Assembly: GCF_001264245.1 (NCBI RefSeq)
Contig: NZ_CP011339.1
Location: forward strand, 5,270,001 to 5,334,000
DNA length: 64,000 nucleotides
Direction of reading: 5' to 3'
Origin: Microcystis panniformis FACHB-1757
GTDB taxonomy: Bacteria > Cyanobacteriota > Cyanobacteriia > Cyanobacteriales > Microcystaceae
In this document: piece by piece, positions 25,840-35,432 of the stretch
How positions within the stretch are numbered: the first letter of the stretch is position 1
How the letters are laid out: the number at the start of each line of letters is the position of its first letter
Program-made: the position numbers and the translations under genes
Notes under the pieces: generated by a model
What the model was told of the DNA's origin: nothing
Database searches by the model: none
Seen by the model: the letters and a program-made list of their open reading frames with translations, nothing else

Positions 25840-26214
25840 ATGAATATTGAATCAACTAAAGTAACCCCCGAAGAAATTGCCCAGTTTCGCGCTGAATTGG
25901 CAGATAATCTAAGTGCGATCGCTGCTTTGGATGCGATTGAAGAATGCGAAGGTTATCTTGAGGATGCTGTACCTTTACTGCTAATGCGAGAAACTGGTAC
26001 AGAACCAGATAGATCTATTGGCGATTTACTCAAAAAATGTCGCCAATTTATCTGTCAAGAAGAAGTTAGAGAAGGCTTACAATCGGGTATGATTGCACCT
26101 TTTATAGAACCGATTTCTGTGAGTGCTGGTATTCCTGTTGGTGTAGCGACAGCTATCGGTATTTGTGCTTTTAAGTTGGGTATGAAAAAGGTTTGTGCTA
26201 ATTCTGAAACTTAA
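25840..26214 (+). CDS. Small unknown protein facing the CHAT gene (124 aa)
   Basis: Not a family I know. Residues 1-90 are acidic and helical (PEEIAQFRAELADNLSAIAA, ECEGYLEDAVPLLLM). Residues about 95-116 are hydrophobic and Gly-rich (ISVSAGIPVGVATAIGICAF), possibly a membrane helix, followed by a basic KLGMKK. Its TAA overlaps the stop codon of the convergent TPR-CHAT gene. A small helical protein with one hydrophobic tail beside a caspase-like protease could be its substrate or effector, but that is inference from position only. Confidence 0.65.
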   Translation: MNIESTKVTPEEIAQFRAELADNLSAIAALDAIEECEGYLEDAVPLLLMRETGTEPDRSIGDLLKKCRQFICQEEVREGLQSGMIAPFIEPISVSAGIPVGVATAIGICAFKLGMKKVCANSET

Positions 26215-29200
26215 ATCCCTGTAGCGATAAAACCTGCCCAGTAATAAGGACTTATAAAAGGATGGGGTTGGCGTTGTTTTATTTGTTTCAATGATTGTTC
26301 ATATCGTAGGCGTTGTCCTGGTCGCAGTTGGGCAAGATGTTTGTCTATTTGCGGCTGATATTGCTCCAGAAATTTGTCCAATTCCTCAATAGTTAAATTC
26401 TGTAACCAATTTTGTGCCATTTTCAAAGCAACTGGTACAGAAACTTGCTGATTCTCATCAAATAAAATCTCATATAATTTAATCATCAAGAAGGAGGTTG
26501 ATAGGTCATCAACTGTCCATAAACTACTGACAACGCTGGGACTTCCCGCAAACAGAAAACCACTAGGTAAACCGATATATTCATCGCTGATAGAGTTTAA
26601 ATCAATTAAGCCAGTTTCGCAAGCGGAAAGGGTGATAAGGCGACATTTATGCAAGCGTAGTTCAAAGATTTCGCCTAATGTTAGGGGTTCTTTATTGGCT
26701 AAGAATAAGGCGGATTCAAGGGGATTAGCTGGGTTAAAGCTTCCATGACAGGAGAAGTGATAACAGTGGTTATCTGAGGATTTGAGATGGGGAAGAACAG
26801 CGTTTTTAGTGGCGTTATCTTGGGCGATAACTTGAGGTTCAGTAAAGAAAGTTGAGAGGATATTAACTTCTAAGTCAGTGTAAGATAAGTCTTTAGTGGG
26901 GTTTTGAATAGCGAACAGTTTATTAAAGTCGGAATGGTGAGAAGTTTGGGAGATTTTTTGCAAGATTTGACAACTAGGGGCATATTGTACATCATACTTA
27001 TCCTGTAAAATTTGGTTTTTGTTAATCGGGAAAGCGTGAATAGGGAGAATATGCAGATACACATGGGGAATAATAATTAAGCGTTGACAAGTATCGGGAA
27101 TCAGGGCAAGAATATCATTAATATGCAGAATATCAGCAAAAGTCTGTAAGAGGTTAGATAGTTGATTTTTCCATTCTTGCTTGCCATTTTCGGAGTAGTA
27201 AAGTCGTCGATAATTATTGAATGTATCCAAGAATTGATTTTTATCATTTTCGGAAGATTGCCAAACTTTAACCTCTCCATCAGCAGACACGACAAAAGCG
27301 AGTATTTTCTCGAATGTAATGTACCATTGTAGCAGACAAGTTTCGGCATCAGTTAAAGCCTGAATCTCTGTAAATGGGATAGGCTCAACTTTTTGAGTGA
27401 GGCTAAAGAGAGGATCTTTAATTTCTCTTGCAATAAAATCATCTAAGTCTTGTTGATATTCTTTTAGATGACTATGATCTTGAACGTAGGGAGTTAGGTT
27501 ATCACTACGCATTGAATTATGGTTAATGCTTTGATGTTGTAAGCGAATTTGTTCATTAACAACTCTTTGCTTTAATTCATTTAATTGGGCGATAATTTCT
27601 TGACTAACGCCTTGGGGTTGTAGGTTTTTCTGGGTCATTAATTCCACCAGATTACGCCCTTTACTGCGTTCGATATATTCTAATGCCTTCTCAGGCTGAT
27701 TGAGGTTAAGATGGGCTTGCACAATACGATCAAAGACATCAATTTCATTGGATAAAACTTCTTGACGACTTTGAAGGGTTGATGCTTCTAAGCGGGCATT
27801 CTCTACGGCTTTAATAGCGATATGATAGGCTTCTGTGGCAGGTTGCCATTGTTTTTCGTCGTAATGTAAATTCGCTAAATTACGGGCAGTTTGTAAACAA
27901 TTGAGAGGATCAGCTTCTTTTGTTCGTATTTTTAAAGCATTGTGATAATATGTGATCGCTTGTTGGAAATTCTGGGCTTTATCCCCTCTAATTCTGTCTG
28001 AGTAAGCATTAGCGAGATTATTTTGCGTAGTTGCCCAATTTAGAGGAAAAGCATTAAAAGTCCTTACTCTCAGGGATTCTTGGTAACAAGTAATTGCCTT
28101 TTCTAAGTTTTCATCTTTATTGTCTCTAACTCTTTTACAGTAAGCATTTCCCAGATTACTTTGTGTATCTGCCCAATCATGAGGGAATGCACCGAATGTT
28201 CTTACTTTTAGAGCTTCGATGTAAGCAGTGATCGCTTGTTCTAAATTCTCTGCTTTGTCCCCTCTAATTCTGTTTGAGTAAGTTATCCCCAAACTATTCT
28301 GCGTTTCTGCCCAATCTTTAGGAAATGAGTTAAAAGTTCTAACTTCCAACGCTTCTTTGTAATAATCAATCGCTATTTCTAAGTTATCAGACTTATTACC
28401 TCTAATTCGTTCATCATAAGCAACTGCAAGATTATGCTTTACCATTGCCCAATCTTTCGGAAATACCTCAAAAGTAAAAACTTTTAGAGCTTCTTGGTAA
28501 CAAGTAATTGCTCTTTCTAAATTTTCGGACTTATCTCCTCTGATTCTGTTGCTGTAGGCTATCCCCAAATTATTCTGTGCCATAGCCCAGTCTTGAGGAA
28601 ATGTATTAAACATCAATACTTTGAGAGCTTCTTGATAGTAAACGATTGCTTTTTCTAAATTTTGAGCTTTATCTCCTCTGATTCTGGCAGAGTAACTATT
28701 TCCTAAGCTACGTTGTATTATTGCCCAATCTTGAGGAAAAGCTTCTAATGTCAATACTTTGAGAGCTTCTTCGGAATAGTTGATCGCTTTTTCCAAATCT
28801 TCTGCTTTACTTTCTCTAATCCTATTACGATAAGCCATCCCCAGGTTGTTTTGTATTCTTGCCCAATCATAAGGAAAATTATTAAAAGTATAAACTTTTA
28901 GAGCCTCTGTGTAAGCAGCGATTGCCATTTCCAAATTGTCTGCTCTATCTCCTTCAATTCTCTCACCATAAGCCATTCCCAGATTGTTTTGTATTGTCGC
29001 CCAATCTTGAGGAAAAGCATCAAAGAGAAAAACTCGTAGAGCTTCTTCGCAATGAGTAATTGATTTTTCCACATTTTCTGCTTTGTTCCCTCGTATCCTT
29101 CTTGAGTAGCAAACAGCTAGATTATCTTGTGTTTTCGCCCAATCCAGTGGAAACAAATCAAAAGTTACAATTCGTAGAGCTTCTTCGCAATGAGTAATTG

Positions 29201-31181
29201 CCTTTTCTATATTTTCTGCTTTGTTTTCTCTGATTCTGTTTCGGTAAACAGTAGCCAAATTATTTTTTGTCCTTGCCCAATCAAGAGGATAATTATCTAA
29301 CTTATAAACTTTGAGGGCTTCATGGCAATAAATTATCGCTTTTTCCAAATTGTCTGCTTTATCTCCTTTAATTCTCTCACTGTAAGCTATCGCCAGGTTG
29401 TTTTGTATTCTCGCCCAATCTTCAGGGAAATCATCAAAGGTAAAAACTCGTAGAGCATCTTTGCAATGAGTAATGGCATCTTCTAAATTCTGTTGTTTAT
29501 TCCCTTTTATTCGATCTAAATATACAGCAGCTAAATTGTGTTTTGTTCCTGCCCAATCTATAGGAAAAGTATCGCAAGTGCGAATCTGTAAGGACAACTT
29601 GAAATAGTCAATAGCGTTCTCTAAGTTATCAGATTTATTCCCTTTTATTCTTTCACAGTAAGCTATTCCTAGTGAAGTTTGTACAGTTGACCATTTGGCA
29701 GGAAATTTATCACGGCTGTAGATTTTTAATGATTCTCGATAACAAATAATAGCATTTTCTATGTTCTCGGCTTTATCCCCTTTAATTCTCTGAAGATAAG
29801 TTTCGCCAAGATTAAACTGTCCCTGTGCATATTCACTAGATAAAGATTCAGAAGTATATACTTTTAAATACGACTGAAAACAAAAAATAGATATTTCTAA
29901 ATTGTCTTTTTTTATTCCTTTAGTTCGCCAATAGTAAAGAGTTCCTAGTTGATTGTTTATGTTTGCCCACCTATATGGAAAGCGATCAAAAGTAAATACT
30001 TTTAGAGCGTTAGTATAAGCAGCAATTGCCATTTCCATATTTTCGACTTTATTACCCCTTATCCTATTACTGTAAGCACGACCCAGAGCATTGTTTATAG
30101 ATGCCCAATCCTGCGGAAACTTTTCAAAAGAAAAGCCTTTAAGTGCTTCTATGTAAGCCTTAATTGCTTTTTCTAAATTTTCGGCTTTATCATCTTTAAT
30201 TCTGTCAAGATAAACAGTGGCAAGATTACTTTGGGTCATTGCCCAATTTTGAGGATAAATATTAAAATTAAAGGCATTTAAAGCAATTTTGTAGCTAGCG
30301 ATTACAATTTCTTTATTGGTAGCAATATTGCCACCAGAAAAACCTAGTATTATATTGCCAAAATTAACAATATCTTTGCCAAGAGAATAGGCTTGTTGTG
30401 TAGTTATGTTAGCCAATATTTGTTTTGACCAATTTTCTAAAACCATTATCAAATTTTCATCTAATTTATCCAGATTTTGCGATAAAAAAGGATAAATTAA
30501 ATCGGGATTAGGATTGTCAGCGACTTTTTGTAAGACTTCCATCAAGAAATTAAGATAGTCTTGTTGATCAAATATTCCAATGTCTAGAGTTACTGCTTGT
30601 GACGATTGATCTACAAAAGTATCTTGCTGATTTATCGTTTTATTTTGAGAAGGAGAAGTTCTATTTGTTCCTTGCGGTACAAATTCCCAATTGTGTCCTA
30701 ACTGGTGACAAAACAAGAAAATCTCCTCAGCTTTCATAGCTTCAACACTCGGTACAGGAAAATTCTGCTCCCCTAATTGTCGTGCAAAATTGCTTGCATC
30801 TGCTGAAGATTCAAATATTAATATTGTGTTTTTTTCTTGATTACTTATTGTATGAATTCCCTCATTATCTGTTCCAACATTATAGAGAAGAACATAAACA
30901 GTATGAGGCATTTGATCGAATGTTCCTGTTGATATACTCGAAGGTTCACTATCAAATAACCCTAACGCTTCCGCTAACTGTTGCGCCATATTCAGCAACC
31001 ATCGCGCCTCATTTTCCCTTCCTGCATTCCCGTATTGTTGCGCTACTGCTACCATTACCTGTACCAACCCCTCATCCAGCAATTCCCGATTTTCCTGTAA
31101 GATTCGGGGTTCATCGCTATTATTGCAAGATAATAGCTGATTAATGAGGTTTAGGTAGGCTTGGGTGCGTTGTTCGTTCAT
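26211..31181 (-). CDS. Giant TPR-CHAT protein (caspase-like protease domain)
   Basis: 1656 residues. An N-terminal helical region (1-75) and a linker (76-295) are followed by 17 near-perfect 46-residue TPR-like repeats (about 298-1080; core FPxDWAxxQNNLGxAYxxRI then GDKAENLExAIxxYxEALK), one decayed repeat and a coiled-coil region. The C-terminal CHAT domain (about 1350-1656) has the catalytic His in YHFSCHGSF (near 1477) and Cys in LSACETG (near 1519), ending PHPFISPYYWAGFIATG. Some bacterial CHAT proteases are defence or cell-death proteases fired by a sensor; here the TPR superhelix would be the sensor. Target unknown. The upstream region is replaced by a 17-unit palindrome array. Confidence 0.9.
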   Translation of the reverse strand: MNEQRTQAYLNLINQLLSCNNSDEPRILQENRELLDEGLVQVMVAVAQQYGNAGRENEARWLLNMAQQLAEALGLFDSEPSSISTGTFDQMPHTVYVLLYNVGTDNEGIHTISNQEKNTILIFESSADASNFARQLGEQNFPVPSVEAMKAEEIFLFCHQLGHNWEFVPQGTNRTSPSQNKTINQQDTFVDQSSQAVTLDIGIFDQQDYLNFLMEVLQKVADNPNPDLIYPFLSQNLDKLDENLIMVLENWSKQILANITTQQAYSLGKDIVNFGNIILGFSGGNIATNKEIVIASYKIALNAFNFNIYPQNWAMTQSNLATVYLDRIKDDKAENLEKAIKAYIEALKGFSFEKFPQDWASINNALGRAYSNRIRGNKVENMEMAIAAYTNALKVFTFDRFPYRWANINNQLGTLYYWRTKGIKKDNLEISIFCFQSYLKVYTSESLSSEYAQGQFNLGETYLQRIKGDKAENIENAIICYRESLKIYSRDKFPAKWSTVQTSLGIAYCERIKGNKSDNLENAIDYFKLSLQIRTCDTFPIDWAGTKHNLAAVYLDRIKGNKQQNLEDAITHCKDALRVFTFDDFPEDWARIQNNLAIAYSERIKGDKADNLEKAIIYCHEALKVYKLDNYPLDWARTKNNLATVYRNRIRENKAENIEKAITHCEEALRIVTFDLFPLDWAKTQDNLAVCYSRRIRGNKAENVEKSITHCEEALRVFLFDAFPQDWATIQNNLGMAYGERIEGDRADNLEMAIAAYTEALKVYTFNNFPYDWARIQNNLGMAYRNRIRESKAEDLEKAINYSEEALKVLTLEAFPQDWAIIQRSLGNSYSARIRGDKAQNLEKAIVYYQEALKVLMFNTFPQDWAMAQNNLGIAYSNRIRGDKSENLERAITCYQEALKVFTFEVFPKDWAMVKHNLAVAYDERIRGNKSDNLEIAIDYYKEALEVRTFNSFPKDWAETQNSLGITYSNRIRGDKAENLEQAITAYIEALKVRTFGAFPHDWADTQSNLGNAYCKRVRDNKDENLEKAITCYQESLRVRTFNAFPLNWATTQNNLANAYSDRIRGDKAQNFQQAITYYHNALKIRTKEADPLNCLQTARNLANLHYDEKQWQPATEAYHIAIKAVENARLEASTLQSRQEVLSNEIDVFDRIVQAHLNLNQPEKALEYIERSKGRNLVELMTQKNLQPQGVSQEIIAQLNELKQRVVNEQIRLQHQSINHNSMRSDNLTPYVQDHSHLKEYQQDLDDFIAREIKDPLFSLTQKVEPIPFTEIQALTDAETCLLQWYITFEKILAFVVSADGEVKVWQSSENDKNQFLDTFNNYRRLYYSENGKQEWKNQLSNLLQTFADILHINDILALIPDTCQRLIIIPHVYLHILPIHAFPINKNQILQDKYDVQYAPSCQILQKISQTSHHSDFNKLFAIQNPTKDLSYTDLEVNILSTFFTEPQVIAQDNATKNAVLPHLKSSDNHCYHFSCHGSFNPANPLESALFLANKEPLTLGEIFELRLHKCRLITLSACETGLIDLNSISDEYIGLPSGFLFAGSPSVVSSLWTVDDLSTSFLMIKLYEILFDENQQVSVPVALKMAQNWLQNLTIEELDKFLEQYQPQIDKHLAQLRPGQRLRYEQSLKQIKQRQPHPFISPYYWAGFIATGI

Positions 31182-31209
31182 GGCGTGGCGGCTGGGGAAT
31201 TGATGGGTA

Positions 31210-33596
31210 GGGGCGAAGCATTCGGATAAAAAATCTAGGGTTTCAGTGATAGATTATGCACGAATGCTTCGCCCGTACAGGGATTTAATGAGGAGATTAT
31301 CAGAATTGTATCACAGGGATAATAGGCGAAGGTTATTAGTTTATTGCCCGGGGTAGGGGCGAAGCATTCGGATAGAAAATCTAGGGTTTCAGTGATAGAT
31401 TAGGCACGAATGCTTCGCCCGTACAGGGATTTAATGGGGAGATTATCAGAATTGTATCACAGGGATGATAGGCTAAGGTTATTTATTGTCTGGGGTAGGG
31501 GCGAAGCATTCGGATATAAAATCTAGGGTTTCAGCGATAGATTATGCACGAATGCTTCGCCCGTACAGGGATTGAATGGGGAGATTATCAGAATTGTATC
31601 ACAGGGATGATAGGCTAAGGTTATTGTCTGGGGTAGGGGCGAAGCATTCGGATATAAAATCTAGGGTTTCAGCGATAGATTATGCACGAATGCTTCGCCC
31701 GTACAGGGATTGAATGGGGAGATTATCAGAATTGTATCACAGGGATGATAGGCTAAGGTTATTGTCTGGGGTAGGGGCGAAGCATTCGGATATAAAATCT
31801 AGGGTTTCAGTGATAGATTAGGCACGAATGCTTCGCCCGTACAGGGATTTAATGGGGAGATTATCAGAATTGTATCACAGGGATAATAGGCGAAGGTTAT
31901 TAGTTTACTGCCCGGGGTAGGGGCGAAGCATTCGGATAGAAAATCTAGGGTTTCAGTGATAGATTAGGCACGAATGCTTCGCCCGTACAGGGATTTAATG
32001 GGGAGATTATCAGAATTGTATCACAGGGATGATAGGCTAAGGTTATTTATTGTCTGGGGTAGGGGCGAAGCATTCGGATAGAAAATCTAGGGTTTCAGTG
32101 ATAGGTTATTGTCCGAATGCTTCGCCCGTACAGGGATTTAATGGGGAGATTATCAGAATTGTATCACAGGGATGATAGGCTAAGGTTATTAGTTTACTGC
32201 CCGGGGTAGGGGCGAAGCATTCGGATAGAAAATCTAGGGTTTCAGTGATAGATTAGGCACGAATGCTTCGCCCGTACAGGGATTTAATGGGGAGATTATC
32301 AGAATTGTATCACAGGGATGATAGGCGAAGGTTATTAGTTTATTGCCCGGGGTAGGGGCGAAGCATTCGGATAGAAAATCTAGGGTTTCAGCGATAGGTT
32401 ATTGTCCGAATGCTTCGCCCGTACAGGGATTTAATGGGGAGATTATCATAATTGTATCACAGGGATAATAGGCGAAGGTTATTAGTTTATTGCCCGGGGT
32501 AGGGGCGAAGCATTCGGATAGAAAATCTAGGGTTTCAGTGATAGATTAGGCACGAATGCTTCGCCCGTACAGGGATTTAATGGGGAGATTATCAGAATTG
32601 TATCACAGGGATAATAGGCGAAGGTTATTAGTTTACTGCCCGGGGTAGGGGCGAAGCATTCGGATAGAAAATCTAGGGTTTCAGTGATAGATTAGGCACG
32701 AATGCTTCGCCCGTACAGGGATTTAATGGGGAGATTATCAGAATTGTATCACAGGGATGATAGGCGAAGGTTATTAGTTTATTGCCCGGGGTAGGGGCGA
32801 AGCATTCGGATATAAAATCTAGGGTTTCAGCGATAGGTTATTGTCCGAATGCTTCGCCCGTACAGGGATTTAATGGGGAGATTATCAGAATTGTATCACA
32901 GGGATGATAGGCTAAGGTTATTGTCTGGGGTAGGGGCGAAGCATTCGGATAGAAAATCTAGGGTTTCAGTGATAAGTTATTGTCCGAATGCTTCGCCCGT
33001 ACAGGGATTTAATGGGGAGATTATCATAATTGTATCACAGGGATAATAGGCGAAGGTTATTAGTTTATTGCCCGGGGTAGGGGCGAAGCATTCGGATAGA
33101 AAATCTAGGGTTTCAGTGATAGATTAGGCACGAATGCTTCGCCCGTACAGGGATTTAATGGGGAGATTATCAGAATTGTATCACAGGGATAATAGGCGAA
33201 GGTTATTAGTTTACTGCCCGGGGTAGGGGCGAAGCATTCGGATAGAAAATCTAGGGTTTCAGTGATAGATTAGGCACGAATGCTTCGCCCGTACAGGGAT
33301 TTAATGGGGAGATTATCAGAATTGTATCACAGGGATGATAGGCTAAGGTTATTTATTGTCTGGGGTAGGGGCGAAGCATTCGGATAGAAAATCTAGGGTT
33401 TCAGTGATAGATTATGCACGAATGCTTCGCCCGTACAGGGATTTAATGGAGAGATTATCATAATTGTATCACAGGGATAATAGGCTAAGGTTATTAGTTT
33501 ATTGCCCGGGGTAGGGGCGAAGCATTCGGATAAAAAATTTAGGGTTTCAGCGATAGGTTATTGTCCGAATGCTTCGCCCGTACAGGTTATTTGCCC
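31210..33596. repeat. Array of 17 palindromic REP-type units next to a RAYT gene
   Basis: Seventeen units start with GGGGCGAAGCATTCGGATA (at 31210, 31356, 31498, 31636, 31774, 31920, 32062, 32209, 32355, 32502, 32648, 32794, 32933, 33080, 33226, 33368, 33514). Each holds an inverted repeat (GGGCGAAGCATTCG with CGAATGCTTCGCCC, about 40-base loop) plus a constant tail with ATTGTATCACAGGGAT. Unit lengths are 138-139, 142 or 146-147 bp, set by three spacer forms (TTATTGTCTGGGG; TTATTTATTGTCTGGGG; TTATTAGTTTATTGCCCGGG). Single palindromes also occur at 25738, 34159, 37078 and 48377. No credible gene lies inside. The array separates the RAYT 3' end from the CHAT gene 5' end. Confidence 0.93.
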
Positions 33597-34130
33597 CTAC
33601 ATTGGCTTGAATTTATTAAGATTGTTTTCGTCTTGTTGCCAATTTTGCGGATTGTCAAGAATGTATTGCCGGATTTTTTGATAAGAATCTTCATTGCGAA
33701 TGATATGTTCATAATAATTGCGATGCCAAACTTTCAGGCGATCACCACATAAAAAATTGATTTTACGAGTAGAAATTGATTTAAAATTCTGCACAATAGC
33801 CCCCAAAGATTCCGGCATTGTACCGTGAGGATATTGCGAATCGTGTGCAGCCTTTTCCAGAGCTTGATTTTGTATTACTATAATTCCATGAATATGATTG
33901 GGCATGACAATAAAAGTATCTAGTTCAATAAACTTAAAATGTAGAGGCAGTCTATACCATACTGCTTCAACAGTATCACCAAGTAAATTTTGCTCCATAT
34001 TTCCTTCAACAATTTCGCCAAATAAATACTGCTTCTGATAAGAACAAATTGTTATATAATAAGCTCCATTAAGTCTATAATCATAGCCTTTCAAGCGAAT
34101 AGATTGTCGATATTTTTTCAGTTCATTCAT
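33597..34130 (-). CDS. REP-associated tyrosine transposase (RAYT, TnpA_REP; Y1 HUH)
   Basis: 177 residues. The N-terminal RQSIRLKGYDYRLNGAYYIT and CSYQKQYLFGEI are the usual Y1_Tnp REP opening. The HUH metal motif is HIH in MPNHIHGIIVI (near 78), and the nucleophilic Tyr is in VWHRNYYEHII (near 135). Relatives cut single-stranded REP hairpins and are thought to spread them; unlike ISs they are usually single-copy and not flanked by transposon ends. The ORF is intact and sits between one REP unit (34159) and a 17-unit array, so it is the obvious candidate for mobilising these palindromes. Confidence 0.9.
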   Translation of the reverse strand: MNELKKYRQSIRLKGYDYRLNGAYYITICSYQKQYLFGEIVEGNMEQNLLGDTVEAVWYRLPLHFKFIELDTFIVMPNHIHGIIVIQNQALEKAAHDSQYPHGTMPESLGAIVQNFKSISTRKINFLCGDRLKVWHRNYYEHIIRNEDSYQKIRQYILDNPQNWQQDENNLNKFKPM

Positions 34131-34158
34131 GGCATGGCGGATGGGAGATTGATGGGTA

Positions 34159-34325
34159 GGGGCGAAGCATTCGGATAAAAAATCTAGGATTTCAGTGATA
34201 GATTATGCACGAATGCTTCGCCCGTACAGGGATTGAATGGGGAGATTATCAGAATTGTATCACAGGGATGATAGCCGAAAAAAATCCTAGTCAATCAAAC
34301 AATCAAAAAAATCATAATTTAGACA
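34159..34325. repeat. Single REP unit plus a 60-bp duplicated segment
   Basis: One palindrome unit (34159-34276) is followed by CCGAAAAAAATCCTAGTCAA and ATCATAATTTAGACA (to about 34325). The latter part and the unit tail recur at 35327-35393, flanking the toxin genes in direct orientation. Confidence 0.8.
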
Positions 34326-34371
34326 CAATCATCGGTTAAAATAATAGTAATTTAGAATTAAGGATTGAGTT

Positions 34372-34626
34372 ATGCCGCAACAAACCTGTGAAGCCGTCTT
34401 TGAAAATGGCGTTTTACGTCCTCTTGGTAATCTCCAACTCAATGAAGGACAGTGCGTTAAACTCACTATAGAATCGAATTCAATTTCCCAGGTTACTTGT
34501 CAAAAATGGTCAGAAACGGGTATAATCGCCCAGTTAACAGCAAATCCGATTAAAATTGAAGACTTCCATCCTCTTACCAGAGAAGAAGCGAATGAACGCT
34601 GGTTAATCTCAACCCTTCTTTATTGA
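34372..34626 (+). CDS. AF2212-like (DUF104) antitoxin
   Basis: 84 residues starting MPQQTCEAVFENGVLRPLGN followed by LQLNEGQCVKLTIE. This beta-rich start is the diagnostic AF2212/DUF104 motif, found in VapB-like antitoxins paired with PIN RNases. The C-terminal PLTREEANERWLIS is helical and probably wraps the toxin. The downstream PIN frame overlaps its stop codon, the usual operon layout. Autoregulation is expected for the type but no operator was identified. Confidence 0.85.
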   Translation: MPQQTCEAVFENGVLRPLGNLQLNEGQCVKLTIESNSISQVTCQKWSETGIIAQLTANPIKIEDFHPLTREEANERWLISTLLY

Positions 34627-35038
34627 TTCTAATATTTGGCTGTATCGCTTCATTGTTAATTGTAGCGATCCTAATGCCATCCCTAAGCAACAAATAGCGA
34701 CAAATATTACGAATCAAGGAAACTTGATAATTAGTACACAAGTTGTTAATGAGGTTTGCTCAAATTTAATCCGCAAAGCAGGGTTTAATAATTTACAGAT
34801 TCAAAATCTACTTGAAGAATTTACCCAAGGGTGTGAAATCTTACCTGTCTCCCTCGAAACCCTTGAGTATGCCGTGAAATTACGAGATCGCTATTTAATT
34901 TCATTTTGGGATAGCCTGATTGTTGCTAGTGCAGTTTTAGGCGATGCAACTATTCTCTACTCAGAAGATATGCAAGATGGTTTAATTATCAATAATAGCT
35001 TACAGGTTATCAATCCCTTTAAAGATTTAAACTCTTAA
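34622..35038 (+). CDS. PIN-domain (VapC-type) toxin lacking a canonical start
   Basis: The open frame from 34607 encodes FFIDSNIWLYRF, then STQVVNEVCSNLIRKAGF, LRDRYLISFWDSLIVASAVL and ILYSEDMQDG. Thus all PIN acidic residues (D, E, D, D) are present. The family normally starts just before (I/F)IDSN, but no ATG, GTG or TTG lies between the TAA at 34604 and that point; the first in-frame TTG (34724) would delete the first catalytic Asp. An ATT at 34622 overlapping the antitoxin TGA is the best candidate start. Either a rare AUU start with coupled translation is used or the toxin is silenced. Confidence 0.7.
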   Translation: MDSNIWLYRFIVNCSDPNAIPKQQIATNITNQGNLIISTQVVNEVCSNLIRKAGFNNLQIQNLLEEFTQGCEILPVSLETLEYAVKLRDRYLISFWDSLIVASAVLGDATILYSEDMQDGLIINNSLQVINPFKDLNS

Positions 35039-35088
35039 AAAGATCATTGACGAGAACTATAGCGTTTGTTATAAAAATGAAATGTAAA

Positions 35089-35271
35089 CTAATCTCGAAA
35101 AACTGCTTTTTCAGCTTCTTCTAAATCGTCATCACTGATCACAACATCTTTCCATAAACCTTTAATTTGAGTCTTATTGCGAGAACCTTCAAGTTGATGA
35201 ATGACCGTTTTTTTTAAGGCTTCTAATTCTTCCTGAATGACTTGAATCCGAAGTAGAACATATTGACTCAT
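35089..35271 (-). CDS. Small unknown protein, possible antitoxin (60 aa)
   Basis: MSQYVLLRIQVIQEELEALK, a basic middle, then WKDVVISDDDLEEAEKAVF. The shape (helical N-terminus, acidic C-terminal ISDDDLEEAEKA) is like cyanobacterial VapB-type small antitoxins, but no partner toxin adjoins it: the PIN gene upstream is convergent. I infer an orphan antitoxin at low certainty. Confidence 0.55.
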   Translation of the reverse strand: MSQYVLLRIQVIQEELEALKKTVIHQLEGSRNKTQIKGLWKDVVISDDDLEEAEKAVFRD

Positions 35272-35326
35272 GGCAAATAATACCCTTACTCTTTGATTTG
35301 ATTTTTTAATACTGCATATTTTCTTG

Positions 35327-35420
35327 TATCACAGGGATGATAGCCGAGAGAAATCCTAGTCAGTCAAATTATCAAAAAAATCATAATTTAGACAGGATTG
35401 GGTGCGTTGTTCGTTCATGG
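35327..35420. repeat. Second copy of the 60-bp segment fused to a CHAT-gene 5' relic
   Basis: 35327-35393 repeats 34258-34325 (GTATCACAGGGATGATAGCC through ATCATAATTTAGACA). It is followed by GGGTGCGTTGTTCGTTCATGG, identical to the start of the TPR-CHAT gene (31160-31183, codons MNEQRT on the minus strand). Confidence 0.75.
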
Positions 35421-35432
35421 GTTGAGATTGTT

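Noticed and set aside
32849..33046. Short plus-strand ORF in the REP array
   Set aside because: Lies wholly in two array units; the same frame is broken in other units, so it is not under coding selection.
31210..33596. CRISPR array
   Set aside because: Units are 138-147 bp with long internal palindromes, spacers are near-identical rather than unique, and no cas gene is present.
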